A DNA stretch of 64,000 nt from Silene conica. Taxonomy: Eukaryota; Streptophyta; Magnoliopsida; Caryophyllales; Caryophyllaceae. Each line of letters begins with the position of its first letter. The first letter of the stretch is position 1. Below the pieces are notes generated by a model. It saw only the letters and a list, made by a program, of their open reading frames with translations, did not search any database and was not told where the DNA came from. Location of the stretch: positions 8,499,031 through 8,563,030 of the forward strand of contig CM055311.2 in assembly GCA_029255685.2 (NCBI GenBank). The letters run 5' to 3'. Positions 43,611 to 54,739 of this stretch are shown one piece after another. The position numbers and the translations under genes are program-made.

Positions 43611-45025
43611 ATGCCCAGGTCCTCACGGATTGGTGAACTACTTCCGGTTGATCCCGATCCCGAGAAAACCTTGCGTAGACGACAACGTTTCTTGAAGGAA
43701 ATTTCTGAAGCTGCAACTCTTGCACAACTTGAAAGTGTGAGAAAATCTTATTTAGAAGACCTTCAAATACTTGAGGAAGGAGAGGTTTCCAATTCGCAAC
43801 CAATAAGGAAGATGGTTCGTTTATCCGATCATTCTAAGCCAACCGCGGCTATGCTTCCTAGGGGTATTGCCACTGCCCAAATTGATGCGCAAATTTTGAG
43901 ATCAAGCCGGCTTTTATTAGCCTTGTTGAGAGAAAGCAATTCGGTGGAGGTCCATTGGAAGATCCTAATTTGCACATCACAAATTTTTGTGATTATTGCT
44001 CGATGATTAGGCAAACGGGTGTGACACAAGAGCAGATAAGGGAGATACTCTTCCCTTTTTCAGTGAGAGACAACGCCAAGTTGTGGATTAATAGCCTTGA
44101 TAGGATCGCTTTGGGGATCACCAACTGGGAAACATTGGCTCTCGCATTTTATCAAAAATATTTTCCACCGGAAAAGACCCAACAATTGAGAAGCCAAATC
44201 ACGGGGTTCCGTCAAAATGGTAATGAAAGCTTGTTTGAAGCATGGGAGAGATATAAAGAGTTACAAAGGCAATGTCCTCATCATGGGTTGGATCCTTGGT
44301 TTCTTGCAATCACATTCTACAATGGTTGTTGTGCCGAATCACGCCGAGTTTTGGACTCCGCTAACAATGGGAGATTCGACCAAATTGATACGGAACTTGC
44401 TCATGCTACCATTGAATCCATGGCGGTGCATGACTCACAATACACCAACACTCGCAACATCCCATTCAAGGCAAAGGAGGAGGACCCAAACGTGTCTCTT
44501 TTGAAAGCTCAAATAGCTCTCCTCCAACAACAAGTTGATAATCGGGGATCAAGTTCATCACACACTTATGAAGAAGTCAATGCTACTTGCCAAATTTTGG
44601 TGTGTGACGCATGTGGTGGAGCGGGGCATTTTGCACAAGAATGTAGGAATACGGTTGAGCAAGTGAATGCTTATCAAAGTTTTAAACAAAACTTTAATCC
44701 TTACTCCAACACCTACAATGAAGCTACAAAGTTTCACCCAAACTTGTCCTACAAAAGCACTAATGTGCTAAATCCCCAACATCAAAATCAACATGTCCCA
44801 CAACAACAAAGGCAAGCTCAAGTCCCACCACCCGGTTTTCAACACCAAATTCACAGACCCCAACAAAATTTCCAACAAAATTTCCAACAAAATTCCCAAC
44901 AAAACTTTCAACAAGGGTTTCAACAACCTTTTCAAAATCAACAAGTTCAAGGTCAATCATCAAATTCCCAACAAAATAATCAACAAATGAGCAAGCTAGA
45001 GGCTTTGATGACACAAGTGGTTTAG
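43611..45025 (+). pseudogene. gag: Athila-like gag
   Basis: Starts at ATG 43611 (Met-Pro-Arg-Ser-Ser). The first frame runs to 44006, but similarity shifts to the next frame near 43887-43895, a one-base deletion, and then continues open to 45025. The capsid domain (about 43960-44420) includes GPLEDPNLHITNFCDYC- and LWINSL-type motifs. A CCHC knuckle (CDACGGAGHFAQEC) lies near 44606-44647. A Gln/Asn-rich tail with FQQNFQQN repeats follows (44860-44990). The TAG at 45023-45025 is in frame with protease, so it is a nonsense mutation or a read-through site; CAG to TAG fits the context. Confidence 0.85.
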
Positions 45026-46564
45026 ACACAAAAGAACATGGCCACCCACATTCAAAAGAGTGACCAAGCTAGGGATGCAACCATCAAAATGCTTGAAACC
45101 CAAATTGCTCAACTTGCCACTTCCAATGCTCAAAGACAACAAGGTCAATTGCCACCTCAAGGTGCACAACCTCATGACACCATAAATGTCATCACATTGA
45201 GGAGTGGTACCACTTATGATGCACCCCAAATGCCAAATGTTGATGATGGAGTAGTTGGTGAAAAAAGAGATGATGTTGATCATAGCAACAAGGTTGATGA
45301 ATCAAGAAAGGAGGGAGATGTTTCAAATAAAGTTGAGGAGCCGATTGTGGTAGAAGATGTGGAGGATACTCCTCCAAAGATTGATGCTCCGGTCAAAGTT
45401 CCAGAAAAGGTTCAAGTGCCTTTCCCACATAGATTAAGAAAGGCTCACAAGGAAACTCAGTTTGGTAAGTTCATGGAAGTGGTGAAAAACCTACAGGTAA
45501 CCGTTCCTTTTACCGAATTAATTACCCAAATCCCCTCTTATACAAAGTTCATGAAAGACATTTTAACTAAGAAGAGGACTATTGATGATGTTGAAACTAT
45601 AGCATTCACCGCCGAGTGTAGTGCTCTTTTGCAAAACAAGTCCCCTCCTAAGTTAAAGGACCCAGGTAGCTTTTCCATTCCATGCACCATTGGCACTTAC
45701 ACCATTGATAAAGCTTTATGTGACTTAGGTGCTAGTGTGAGTGTGATGCCTTACACTATTTGTGAAAAGTTGAACATGGGTGTTTTGAAATGTACTAGTG
45801 TCACCTTGCAAATGGCGGACCGTTCTATAAAACGCCCTTTGGGTATTTTGGAGGATGTGCCCGTTAAAGTTGGAAAATTTTTTATTCCAGTTGATTTTAT
45901 TGTTCTTGACATTGCCGAAGATTCACAAATCCCAATCATTTTCGGAAGACCGTTTTTGCATACCGCAGGTGCGGTCATTGGTGTCAAGAATGGTAGGATA
46001 ACTTTGGAAATAGGTGATGAGACGGTCACCTATAGTTTGACCAATGCCATGAAAAGTCCAATGCTAGAAGAGCCATGTTACTCCATAGAAGTCATAGATG
46101 CTATTGATGTTATAATGGATGACTCATTGCCTCGATCTTTAATTAAAGATCCTTTGGAGGCACTTTTGTTGTTGGAATCTTTTGCAGGAGATGATGATAT
46201 CGGCAATGATGAAATTGAAGCTTTGGAGGTGGACTTGGATGGAGAGGAGCTACCTTTGGAGGAAAGCTCTCAATTCATAGGTTTGGTTGCTACCCCTAAA
46301 GAAATTGTGGTACAAAAACCCGTACTCAAACCCCTCCCCTTGAACTTGAAGTATGCTTTTCTTGATGAATCGGAAATGTGCCCGGTCATAGTTAGTGCCC
46401 ATTTGAGTGAGAGTCAATTGTCTTCTCTATTGGATGTGTTGAGAACACATAGAAAAGCCATTGGTTATACTCTTGATGATTTGAGGGGTATAAGCCCCGA
46501 ATTTTGCATGCATAGAATTCATCTTGAAGAGGATCATAAACCATGTGTCCAAGGTCAACGTTGA
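45026..46564 (+). pseudogene. Athila-like protease region
   Basis: Same frame as gag. It has a Gln-rich N-terminus, then an acidic linker, then the aspartic protease (about 45600-46040) with active site CDLGASVSVMP at about 45720 and the PIIFGRPFL motif. An acidic stretch (DDDIGNDEIEALEVD) leads to the reverse-transcriptase leader. An in-frame TGA at 46562-46564 ends it; the context Gln-Arg-stop-Leu-Asn-Pro suggests CGA to TGA, a CpG transition. Confidence 0.85.
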
Positions 46565-49222
46565 TTAAATCCTAACATGCAAGAAGTTGTCAAAAAGGAA
46601 GTCATGAAACTTTTAGATGCGGGAATTATCTATGCAATTTCCGATTCAAAGTGGGTAAGTCCGGTCCAAGTGGTCCCTAAGAAAGGAGGGACTACGGTAG
46701 TAAAAAATGATAAGAATGAACTCATCCCTACTCGAATTGTGACGGGATGGCGCATGTGCATTGACTATAGGAGGTTGAATTTCGCCACCAAGAAGGACCA
46801 TTACCCATTACCCTTTATTGACCACATGTTGGAGAGGTTGGCATGTCATAAGTATTTTTGCTACTTAGATGGTTATTCGGGTTTCTTCCAAATACCCATA
46901 CATCCCGATGACCAAGAGAAGACCACTTTCACTTGCCCTTATGGTACCTTTGCTTACCGTAGGATGCCCTTTGGTCTATGTAATGCCCCCGCGACTTTCC
47001 AACGTTGCATGACTAGTATTTTCTCAGATTTCATTGAGTCGATCATGGAAGTTTTTATGGATGATTTTAGTGTCTATGGCACTACATTTGGTGCATGTTT
47101 GGCCAACTTGACTAAGGTCTTGAAAAGATGTGAAGAAGTGGACTTAGTTTTGAATTGGGAAAAGTGTCACTTCATGGTGAATGAAGGAGTGGTACTAGGC
47201 CATCTTGTTTCGGAAAGAGGTATTGAAGTGGATCATGCTAAGGTTCAAGTAATTGAACAACTTCCCCCTCCCGTGAATGTCAAAGGTGTGCGGAGCTTTT
47301 TAGGTCATGCGGGGTTTTACCGTAGGTTTATCAAGGATTTTTCCAAAATTGCTAAGCCCCTTACCGAGCTCCTCTTAAAGGATGCTCCATTTGTGTTTAC
47401 TAATGCTTGCCTTGAGTCATTCAACAGGATTAAGAAAGCTTTGATCTCCGCCCCTATCATCCAATCACCGGATTGGAGCTTGCCCTTTGAATTGATGTGT
47501 GATGCAAGTGACTATGCGGTGGGTGCCGTACTTGGACAAAGGAAAGACAAGGCGCTCCATGCACTCTACTATGCGAGCAAAACGTTGGATGAAGCTCAAA
47601 TCAACTATGCCACTACCGAGAAGGAGCTTCTTGCTATTGTCTATGCTTTAGACAAATTTCGTTCCTACTTGATTGGCTCCAAAGTCATTGTCCATACCGA
47701 TCACGCCGCCTTGAAGCATCTACTTTCAAAGAAGGAGGCAAAGCCAAGGCTCATTAGATGGATCTTGCTCTTGCAAGAATTTGATCTTGAGATTCGTGAC
47801 AAGAAAGGAGCCGAAAATGTTGTTGCCGATCACCTCTCTCGTTTGAGGTTTGATGATGGGGGTATTCATATACCTATTGATGATTCTTTTGCCGATGACT
47901 CCTTGATGATGGTAGATGAGAATACACCATGGTATGCCGATATTGCCAATTATCTTGTTGGTCATGAGTTGCCACCTAACCTTTCATATCAACAACGAAA
48001 GAAGTTCATGCATGATGCCAAATTTTATCTTTGGGATGATCCTCATTTGTTCAAACATTGCTCCGATGGGCTATACCGGAGATGTATCCCGCAATGGGAT
48101 GTGAAGGGTGTATTAGAAGGTTGTCATTCTTCTCCTTATGGTGGTCACCATGGACCATCTAAGACCGTTGCTAAGATTCTCCAATCCGGCTTCTATTGGC
48201 CTACTCTGTTCCAAGATGCTAAGAATTTTGTGATGGCATGTGATGCTTGCCAAAGAACCGGCTCTATTTCAAGGAGGCACGAGATGCCTCAAAATGGGAT
48301 TCTTGAGGTTGGAATTTTTGATGTGTGGGGTATCGATTACCAAGGCCCTTTTCCTTCATCAAAGGGTAATTGTTATATCTTGGTCGCCGTTGATTACGTT
48401 TCTAAATGGGTAGAAGCCATTGCTACTCCAACTAATGATGCCCGTCATGTCATAAGTTTGTTCAAAAAGATCATCTTTCCGCGCTTTGGTGTACCTAGAG
48501 CGGTGATTAGTGATCGTGGAACTCATTTTAGTGAGAAACAACTTGATGCATTGCTTGCTAAATACGGGGTTTCTCATAGAAGGGGCTTCGCCTACCATCC
48601 GCAAACAAGTGGCCAAGTCGAGGTCTCCAATCGTGAAATCAAATCCATTCTTGAAAAAGTTGTTGCTAAGTCAAGGAAGGATTGGAGTACAAAGCTAGAT
48701 GACACCTTGTGGGCATATCGGACCGCTTTCAAGACACCTATTGGTACTTCACCGTATAGGTTGGTCTATGGAAAAGCTTGTCATTTACCGGTAGAGATGG
48801 AACAAAAAGCTTTTTGGGCTATTAAAGAGCTCAATTTTGATGCTAATCTTTGTGGAGAGAAGCGATTGTTGCAACTTAATGAACTTGATGAATTCCGGTT
48901 GCAAGCTTATGAAAGTTCTCGTCTTTACAAGGAAAAGACAAAGCGGTGGCATGATAAGAAAATTCTCAAGAAAAAATTTATGATTGGTGATAAGGTGCTC
49001 TTGTTCAATTCCCGTTTGAAGATTTTTCCGGGAAAACTAAGATCAAGGTGGTCCGGTCCATATACCGTTACTAATGTCAACAAGCTTGGTTCCGTCGAGG
49101 TGATGACTACCAATGGTGAAAAATTCAAAGTCAACGGTCATCGATTAAAGATTTATCACGAGAGTGCAATAATTGGAGTCGTGGAGGAGGTTTTCTTGGA
49201 ACCTCCGTCTTTGAAGAATTGA
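46565..49222 (+). pseudogene. pol: Athila-like reverse transcriptase, RNase H and integrase
   Basis: Open for 885 codons in the same frame as gag and protease. Reverse transcriptase: [47 protein letters not shown] and the FMDD box (about 47056). RNase [17 protein letters not shown] and [11 protein letters not shown]. Integrase: HGPSKT...CDACQRTG finger, DDE Asp in [10 protein letters not shown] (about 48330), Asp in ISDRGTHF (about 48510) and Glu in [10 protein letters not shown] (about 48620), then a GPY/F-type end. The domains look intact; only the upstream stop and frameshift break expression. Confidence 0.9.
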
Positions 49223-50204
49223 TCCGTTCATGCTTTCTACGTCTAGCAAGACTTTAAATTGCGCTTCTCGGGAGGCAACCCGAGTTTAGCTATTTTTTTT
49301 TAATTTTTGTTTACTTCTTTTGTTTTTTTTTTTTCAAGAAAGGATGCTTAATTGTGCTTCTTGTTAATTTTGTAGGTGTCTCAAGTTGATGTTTTCTTCG
49401 TCTTGCGGAGGAGATAGCTAGCGCTTTTGAACCCCACGAAATCGGGTTTAAACAAGAGTAGGGGGGGCAACATTTTCAAGGTTGAAAGCCAACCTGTTGG
49501 AACCCCGAGATGTCGGGGATCAAACATATCTTGGGGGCGCAGCAATTTCACGCTTGAAAGCCAACGTGTTGGAACCCCGAGATGTCGGGGATCAAACATA
49601 TCTTGGGGGCGCAGCAAAATAAATAAAAAAAAAAAAATAAGGAAAAAACAAAAAAACCACAAAAGAGCTTTCACGTGAAATTAAAAAGAAAGAAAAAGAA
49701 ACAAAATCCCTCCCCCAAACCCTCAACACTGCCGCCACCTACCATCCACCCCTACTCACCGCAGCCACCTGTCGACTGCCGCCACAGCCGGCCGCCACCA
49801 TCCCGTAACCACCACTAGTTACCACCACCTTCACCATCCCGCGTTTCTGTCGCGCGTTCCGCCGCCATTCCTGTCGACCGCGCGCTTCTGCTACATCTAC
49901 TGCTGCTGCCGCCGGCGCCGTTGTCTGCTGCTGCCACCCACTGCGCCGCCACCGGCTGCTCCTGCCGTCCACCGCCTGCTCTTCCCTCTCCATTCACTTC
50001 CCATTCCAAATTACTCTATTTCTAACCCTAATTTCGATTTGGGTTTATTTTGTGACGGATTTGCACTATACCATCTGTTTTTGGTATTGATTTCATGTTG
50101 TTATTGTGCTATTCGCTGAACACTTTCGCTCTTTATCGATTTTGTGATTGCTTTTCGCTCTCTTTGTGTTCTAATTTGCAACTTTTTCAGATTTCCACCT
50201 CATA
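49223..50204. other. Athila-like spacer between pol and third ORF
   Basis: Contains three inverted copies of the LTR hairpin module with a period of about 72 bp (49427-49620), an A-rich run, and a C-rich/CCG-rich stretch at 49700-49990 that looks like a compositionally different leader for the third ORF. Confidence 0.6.
49427..49620 (-). repeat. Inverted hairpin modules, about 72-bp period
   Basis: Units begin near 49429 (degenerate), 49500 and 49572, each with AACCCCGAGATGTCGGGG and CTTGGGGGCGCAGC. The core GGGGGCGCAGC at 49533-49543 and 49605-49615 is the exact complement of GCTGCGCCCCC in the 5' LTR. Confidence 0.85.
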
Positions 50205-51614
50205 ATGCCTTCAAAAGGGACGAAGAAGAGAGCTAGGCCGGAAAATACGGAGAATCCTACCCCTGTACAAGTGGCGTACGGTCCCGATGTTGACTATGCC
50301 GATGTGAAATTCATCTCGTCCCAACAATGGGATACTTTCCAGAAGCTAAAGCGTAAGACAATTAAACCCACTCTGTTTATTTCTCATGATTGTTTGCGTA
50401 CTTTAGGAATTGAGAGTCAGACCAAAGCCTTGTTTACCGGTGTGGGTATGGGTATTGCTTATACCATGAAACATAACACATATGCCCAATTGACATTGGA
50501 ATTTTTGAGTTCATACAAATTCAACAAGCCTCGGAGGAAGGGTGTGGTTATAATTGTGGAATTTAGACTCATGAATAAGGACTTTGAATTGAATTTGGCT
50601 ACATTTGCTCACATGTTTGGCCTCCCCTATGATGTTGATGTTCATTGTCCCGATGAATTCAGTTGTACCTCTACTTGGCAGAGTATGTCTACTTTTGCAG
50701 TGTCCGATTGGAATCATGTCCCGGATACTCAAATCCACCACCCCGTTTTGCGTGTTTGGCAACATTTTATGGGTGGTACCTTTTTGGGTCGTGCTGAACC
50801 CCATAATGTTCGACGTGCTGAGATTGACATTCTTGGGGGTTATTTGAATGTTGAGCGTCGTACACCATTTGCTATTAATATTCCATATCTTTTTGCTAAT
50901 CAATTGGCTGGTGCTGTAAGGGCCAAAGAGATTGTGTTTGGGGGTTTAATCACCCGTATTGCCGTTAAGCAAGTCCGTTTTAATGAGAATAATACACGCC
51001 TCCGGCCGGTTGAAGGAGGTATGTACATTGATCTTGCTTCTTTGCTCCGTTTGAAGTGGCTTAAGGTATCCCCGCCCAATTACATGTGGCGGATTGATGA
51101 GAAAGATTTTGTGCTTTTACCAAGCACCGCCCCCGACCTCCCTACCCTTGAGCCATTACCACCGCAAGCCGTTCCCCTTGACCCTGAGTCCCCACCTCTA
51201 CCCCGACCCTCTTACTTGCTCCCCGTAGTGGAAAATATCGCCGTGTCCTCTCTACCCCTTCTTACTTATAGTCGTCGGTCCGAACCGACCCCTATCTCCT
51301 CTTCGGCACCCTCTCAGTCACCTTTTGAGGAGGAGATGCGAGAAATGATGAGTGGGATGCGGCGTGACCTCACAACCATGATGACTGACACCCGTTTGGC
51401 CTTAGCACCTCTTTATTCTTACTTTGCTCGTAAGGGAATTGTTCGGCCCGAAGGCCCTCACCCTTCATTTTTTACTTGGCCCATGGACGGGTTTGGTGCT
51501 CCTAATGATGTTTCTGCAGGTACTTCTGGTGTCCAAGAAGGCGGTGGAGCTGATGACGGGGAGACCCGCGATGTTGATGGTCGTGCTACCGATTACCATG
51601 CCGCTTCCGAGTGA
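50205..51614 (+). CDS. Athila-like third ORF (ATHILA ORF-1 family-like protein)
   Basis: 469 residues from ATG 50205, intact. It starts with a basic tail (KKRAR), followed by a globular region (about residues 25-290) with phrases like FISSQQWDTF, LTLEFLSSYK and ANQLAGAVRAKEIVFGGLITRIA. This recalls the plant 'ATHILA ORF-1' / putative plant transposon protein family (from memory, unverified). Then come a Pro-rich linker and a helical segment EEEMREMMSGMRRDLTTMMTDTR. No signal peptide or membrane segment is visible, so an envelope role is not supported here. It lies in the place where Athila elements often have an env-like ORF. Role unknown. Confidence 0.8.
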   Translation: MPSKGTKKRARPENTENPTPVQVAYGPDVDYADVKFISSQQWDTFQKLKRKTIKPTLFISHDCLRTLGIESQTKALFTGVGMGIAYTMKHNTYAQLTLEFLSSYKFNKPRRKGVVIIVEFRLMNKDFELNLATFAHMFGLPYDVDVHCPDEFSCTSTWQSMSTFAVSDWNHVPDTQIHHPVLRVWQHFMGGTFLGRAEPHNVRRAEIDILGGYLNVERRTPFAINIPYLFANQLAGAVRAKEIVFGGLITRIAVKQVRFNENNTRLRPVEGGMYIDLASLLRLKWLKVSPPNYMWRIDEKDFVLLPSTAPDLPTLEPLPPQAVPLDPESPPLPRPSYLLPVVENIAVSSLPLLTYSRRSEPTPISSSAPSQSPFEEEMREMMSGMRRDLTTMMTDTRLALAPLYSYFARKGIVRPEGPHPSFFTWPMDGFGAPNDVSAGTSGVQEGGGADDGETRDVDGRATDYHAASE

Positions 51615-53307
51615 TTTGCTATCACTCATCCCCTTGTACATACTAGCTTGGGGGAGGCTAGATAGTCTAGTAAGCATCTTTATTTCCCTTGCATTTTCGT
51701 TGTTCTCCCCTTTCCCCATTAAACATTTTGTCTTGCTGGATTATGTATGAGAACCGTTTCTACGGTTTGATGGTTGTTCCTTGTTCCGCACATTAGGGAC
51801 AATGTGATGTTTAGCTTGGGGGAGGGATTTGCATCTTGTTAGAGCATGTTAGTTTAGCTTGCATGTAGTTTCTTCATAAAAAAAATCAAAAATCAAAAAA
51901 AGTTGAACAATTGTGTGCTTTCCATTAATTTTGTGATGCTTGCCCTCACTTTTGCTCCTTGATTTCTCTCTTTGCTTATCCCAATTGTAGCTTTATAGCT
52001 ATTTGAATCACATTTATTGACGGGATTTTTGCAAACATGGGGATGTCTTGACATAGTGGGTGAGGGATGGAATTTGGACCTATTAAGCTTGATCTTGACA
52101 TTGGCAACCTACAAAAATTTGAAAGGTAGAGCCTCCTTAGACCGGTGCATTTATACCCGGTCTCACTTAGGTGTGTGTAGGTCTCCTTGTGGTGTGCGTT
52201 ACATCAAAACGCACAAGTATGGTCTTTATTCCATTTCTTATGAGCATTGTATTCATAATTTGTAAGCATTTGAAGCCGTTCACATGACTTTGTTGCCCAT
52301 TTTCACCCTTATACATTTTCTCATATCTAGCTACATTTAAACTTGCCTACCTTGTCGAGTTAGTAGCTTTATCATTGGTGTTTGGGTGCTCATTTGGGAT
52401 ATATGGTCCATTTTTGTGTCATTGTGAGCTTGGTAAGACGGAATTACTGATTTCCGTGCCTCGTTCTATTCTTGAGTTGAAGAAAGAAAATTGAAAAAAT
52501 GAGAAGTTGAAAAAAATGAAGTTGAAAAAAAAAGGAAGAACACAAAAAATGATGTGAAGAAAAAAAAGAATTGAAATACAAGAAGAGAAAATTGAAAGAG
52601 TTGAAAAATATGAAAAAAAAGAAGCATGAAATTGAGTTGTTGAAAAGAAAAGAGAAGAAGAGGTTTTGTGGTTTAGCTTCCATGTTTTATATCACAAGTA
52701 TTTGGGAAGTTTACACTTGATTTGTCATGAAAAGAAGTCAATATGCTACTTTGACTTCAAGCCTCCTACTTGGGATGGGTTTGGGATTTGGATTGAGCAT
52801 CCATGCATTCATTGGTTAGTTGCTAGCTTGACTTAGCTCCACTTACCATAATTCATATGTTCCCCTTTCTTACCCATCACCATAGCCTTTCTCTAATCCT
52901 TGGCTTCTTCTTTTTATGCTTGCATTTGATTGTTTTGACTCGTGGACTTGGAATGATCACCATATTAGATTGCGGGCGCACTCTCATGAGTAGAGTTTAG
53001 GAGAGTGTCATTCATACAAATCTCCTTTTACATATAAATGTGTGCTTGAGTGTACCGCGAGAGTCCATTGTCAATAAGATCATGCAAGAGCCGAAAAGTT
53101 TGAATAAAATCTTTCATGCTATGCCGCCATGTAAATCTCATCCATGTTTTTGCACTATCCTTATGCCCACGTTGTTTTTGGGATTATGATTCATTACGCT
53201 TGTTAGGTTATGTTGGGATTTGCAATTGATGAGATTTGGTGCTCCTTACCCTTGTCTTGATATTGTGTGCTTGCTTGGGACAAGCAAGGGTTTAGCTTGG
53301 GGGAATT
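51615..53307 (+). other. Athila-like 3' non-coding region
   Basis: 1.69 kb. It holds three AGCTTGGGGGA words: 51645, 51813 and 53294, the last directly before the 3' LTR and so the true polypurine tract. An A/G-rich tract covers 52484-52670. A short open frame at 52017-52265 has no recognisable motif. No gene is supported. Confidence 0.7.
53294..53307 (+). other. Polypurine tract of the Athila-like element
   Basis: AGCTTGGGGGAATT abuts the 3' LTR start TGATGTG at 53308. Confidence 0.85.
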
Positions 53308-54734
53308 TGATGTGTCCTATTTTTATATGATTTTCACCCCTCTTTTAGCTCAATGTTACATGATAATTTGCACTTCATGAGGTGATTTTATGAGCTAATT
53401 CCGTGTTGTAGGTGTTTTGCATGTTTTGTTGCATTTTGTAGGAAACGGAGCAAGTTGGGACCTTTTTCTATCATTTTGGCATTCACCGAGCACCACGAGG
53501 CTACTTGGAGCGAGTTTTGGCCATGTAAGGGCCTTTTGGGAAGATTCACTCATTCCCGAGGAAGAAGAAATGAAATTTGGTTGGTACTTGAGCCAAGAAA
53601 GTGAGAACTAGTAAAGAAAAGAAGAGATTGCAAGGTCCCCAGATTGCTGTTCGAACCCCAGAGTCTCGGGGTTGATGCGAGATAGCCATATACCCAAAAT
53701 GTTGCGCCCCCGAGACTTGTTCAAACCCCAGAATCTTGGGGTTTGATACCTGAGCAATTCTTGGCTCAATTGCTGTGCCCCCTAAGACTGTTTGGTCCCC
53801 GGATTTTCGGGGATTGTGCAACTGAGCAACTCTTCACTTTCCTAGCTAGTTTTTGTATTTAAACTCATCACTAGAGAGCATTTTGCTCATGCTTTTCATA
53901 CATTTCCCTAATTCCACAAAAACCTAGTTTCCTTTATGTTCTTAGTTTATCAATCATCAACATTTATGCTTTAATTCCGGGTTTTATTTGAAGATTATTT
54001 TGCTCTTAATAGTCAAGTTCTTGTTCTTATTTCCTTAAGTTGGTAATTTCTTTTCCTTACTTTTATATTATCTTTTTAATTCCAATTTATATATTGTTAT
54101 CATGTTTATGTTAATCAAATCAATCTTTGTTAGTTTATATATTATTATGAGTGAGTAGTCTTATAATTTAGGGTTTAGGGAAGCCATGTTAGATTAGTAA
54201 TTTATAATTGTTGAATTGGGATTTATTATTATCAATTTGTTGTTTCTATAACATGCTTGTTATGTATTGTTAACCTTTAATTCTTGATCACAATTATTGG
54301 TTATCTTGTTAATTCTTTTCCTAAGATCAAAAGTCGGGGATAGAATTTGGCTAAGCATGTTTTGTAGCACGACCTAGTAAGTGCGAGAGCCCGCTAGTAA
54401 TCGTTCTAAGACTAGTAATAAAATCGAGAGATACTTGCTAATAAGTGTAGACAAATTTTGTTTATATGTTTCCCCAATTCGACATCAATTATTGCTAAAT
54501 TACATGTGTGAACCTATTTCCCTAGATCTTTTATTATCATTGTTTTATATCTCAATTTGTTATCGTTTTAATCATCAAACCAAACAATCAATCGAATCGA
54601 CCTTGATAGAATTCTAACCATAGCTTGTCATATTTCATCTACCGTCTCCCTGAGATCGACCCCTACTTCCTTATCTACATTTATTTGTTAGTTAAGCCTA
54701 GGGTATCTTTGTTAGGTACGCGATAAGCCTATCA
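53308..54734 (+). repeat. Athila-like 3' LTR
   Basis: 1427 bp, same length as the 5' LTR, with about 19 substitutions by eye. Both GCTGCG cores of the hairpin modules are altered here by single C-to-T changes (GTTGCG and GCTGTG). Confidence 0.94.
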
Positions 54735-54739
54735 TCGAG

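Larger units (their letters stand above)
42050..54734 (+). mobile_element. Athila-like Ty3/gypsy element with third ORF
   Basis: 12,685 bp. Two LTRs of 1427 bp, duplication TCGAG, a tRNA-Asp-type primer site, then gag, protease, reverse transcriptase, RNase H, integrase, a non-coding block with inverted modules, an extra ORF and a long 3' region with three polypurine-like words. I count about 19 substitutions between the LTRs (about 1.3%). Gag-pol carries one frameshift and two in-frame stops, so the copy is non-autonomous. Confidence 0.95.

Noticed and set aside
52484..52670. A/G-rich tract as a polypurine tract or gene
   Set aside because: Too long and irregular for a primer tract; no LTR boundary follows and no ORF is supported.
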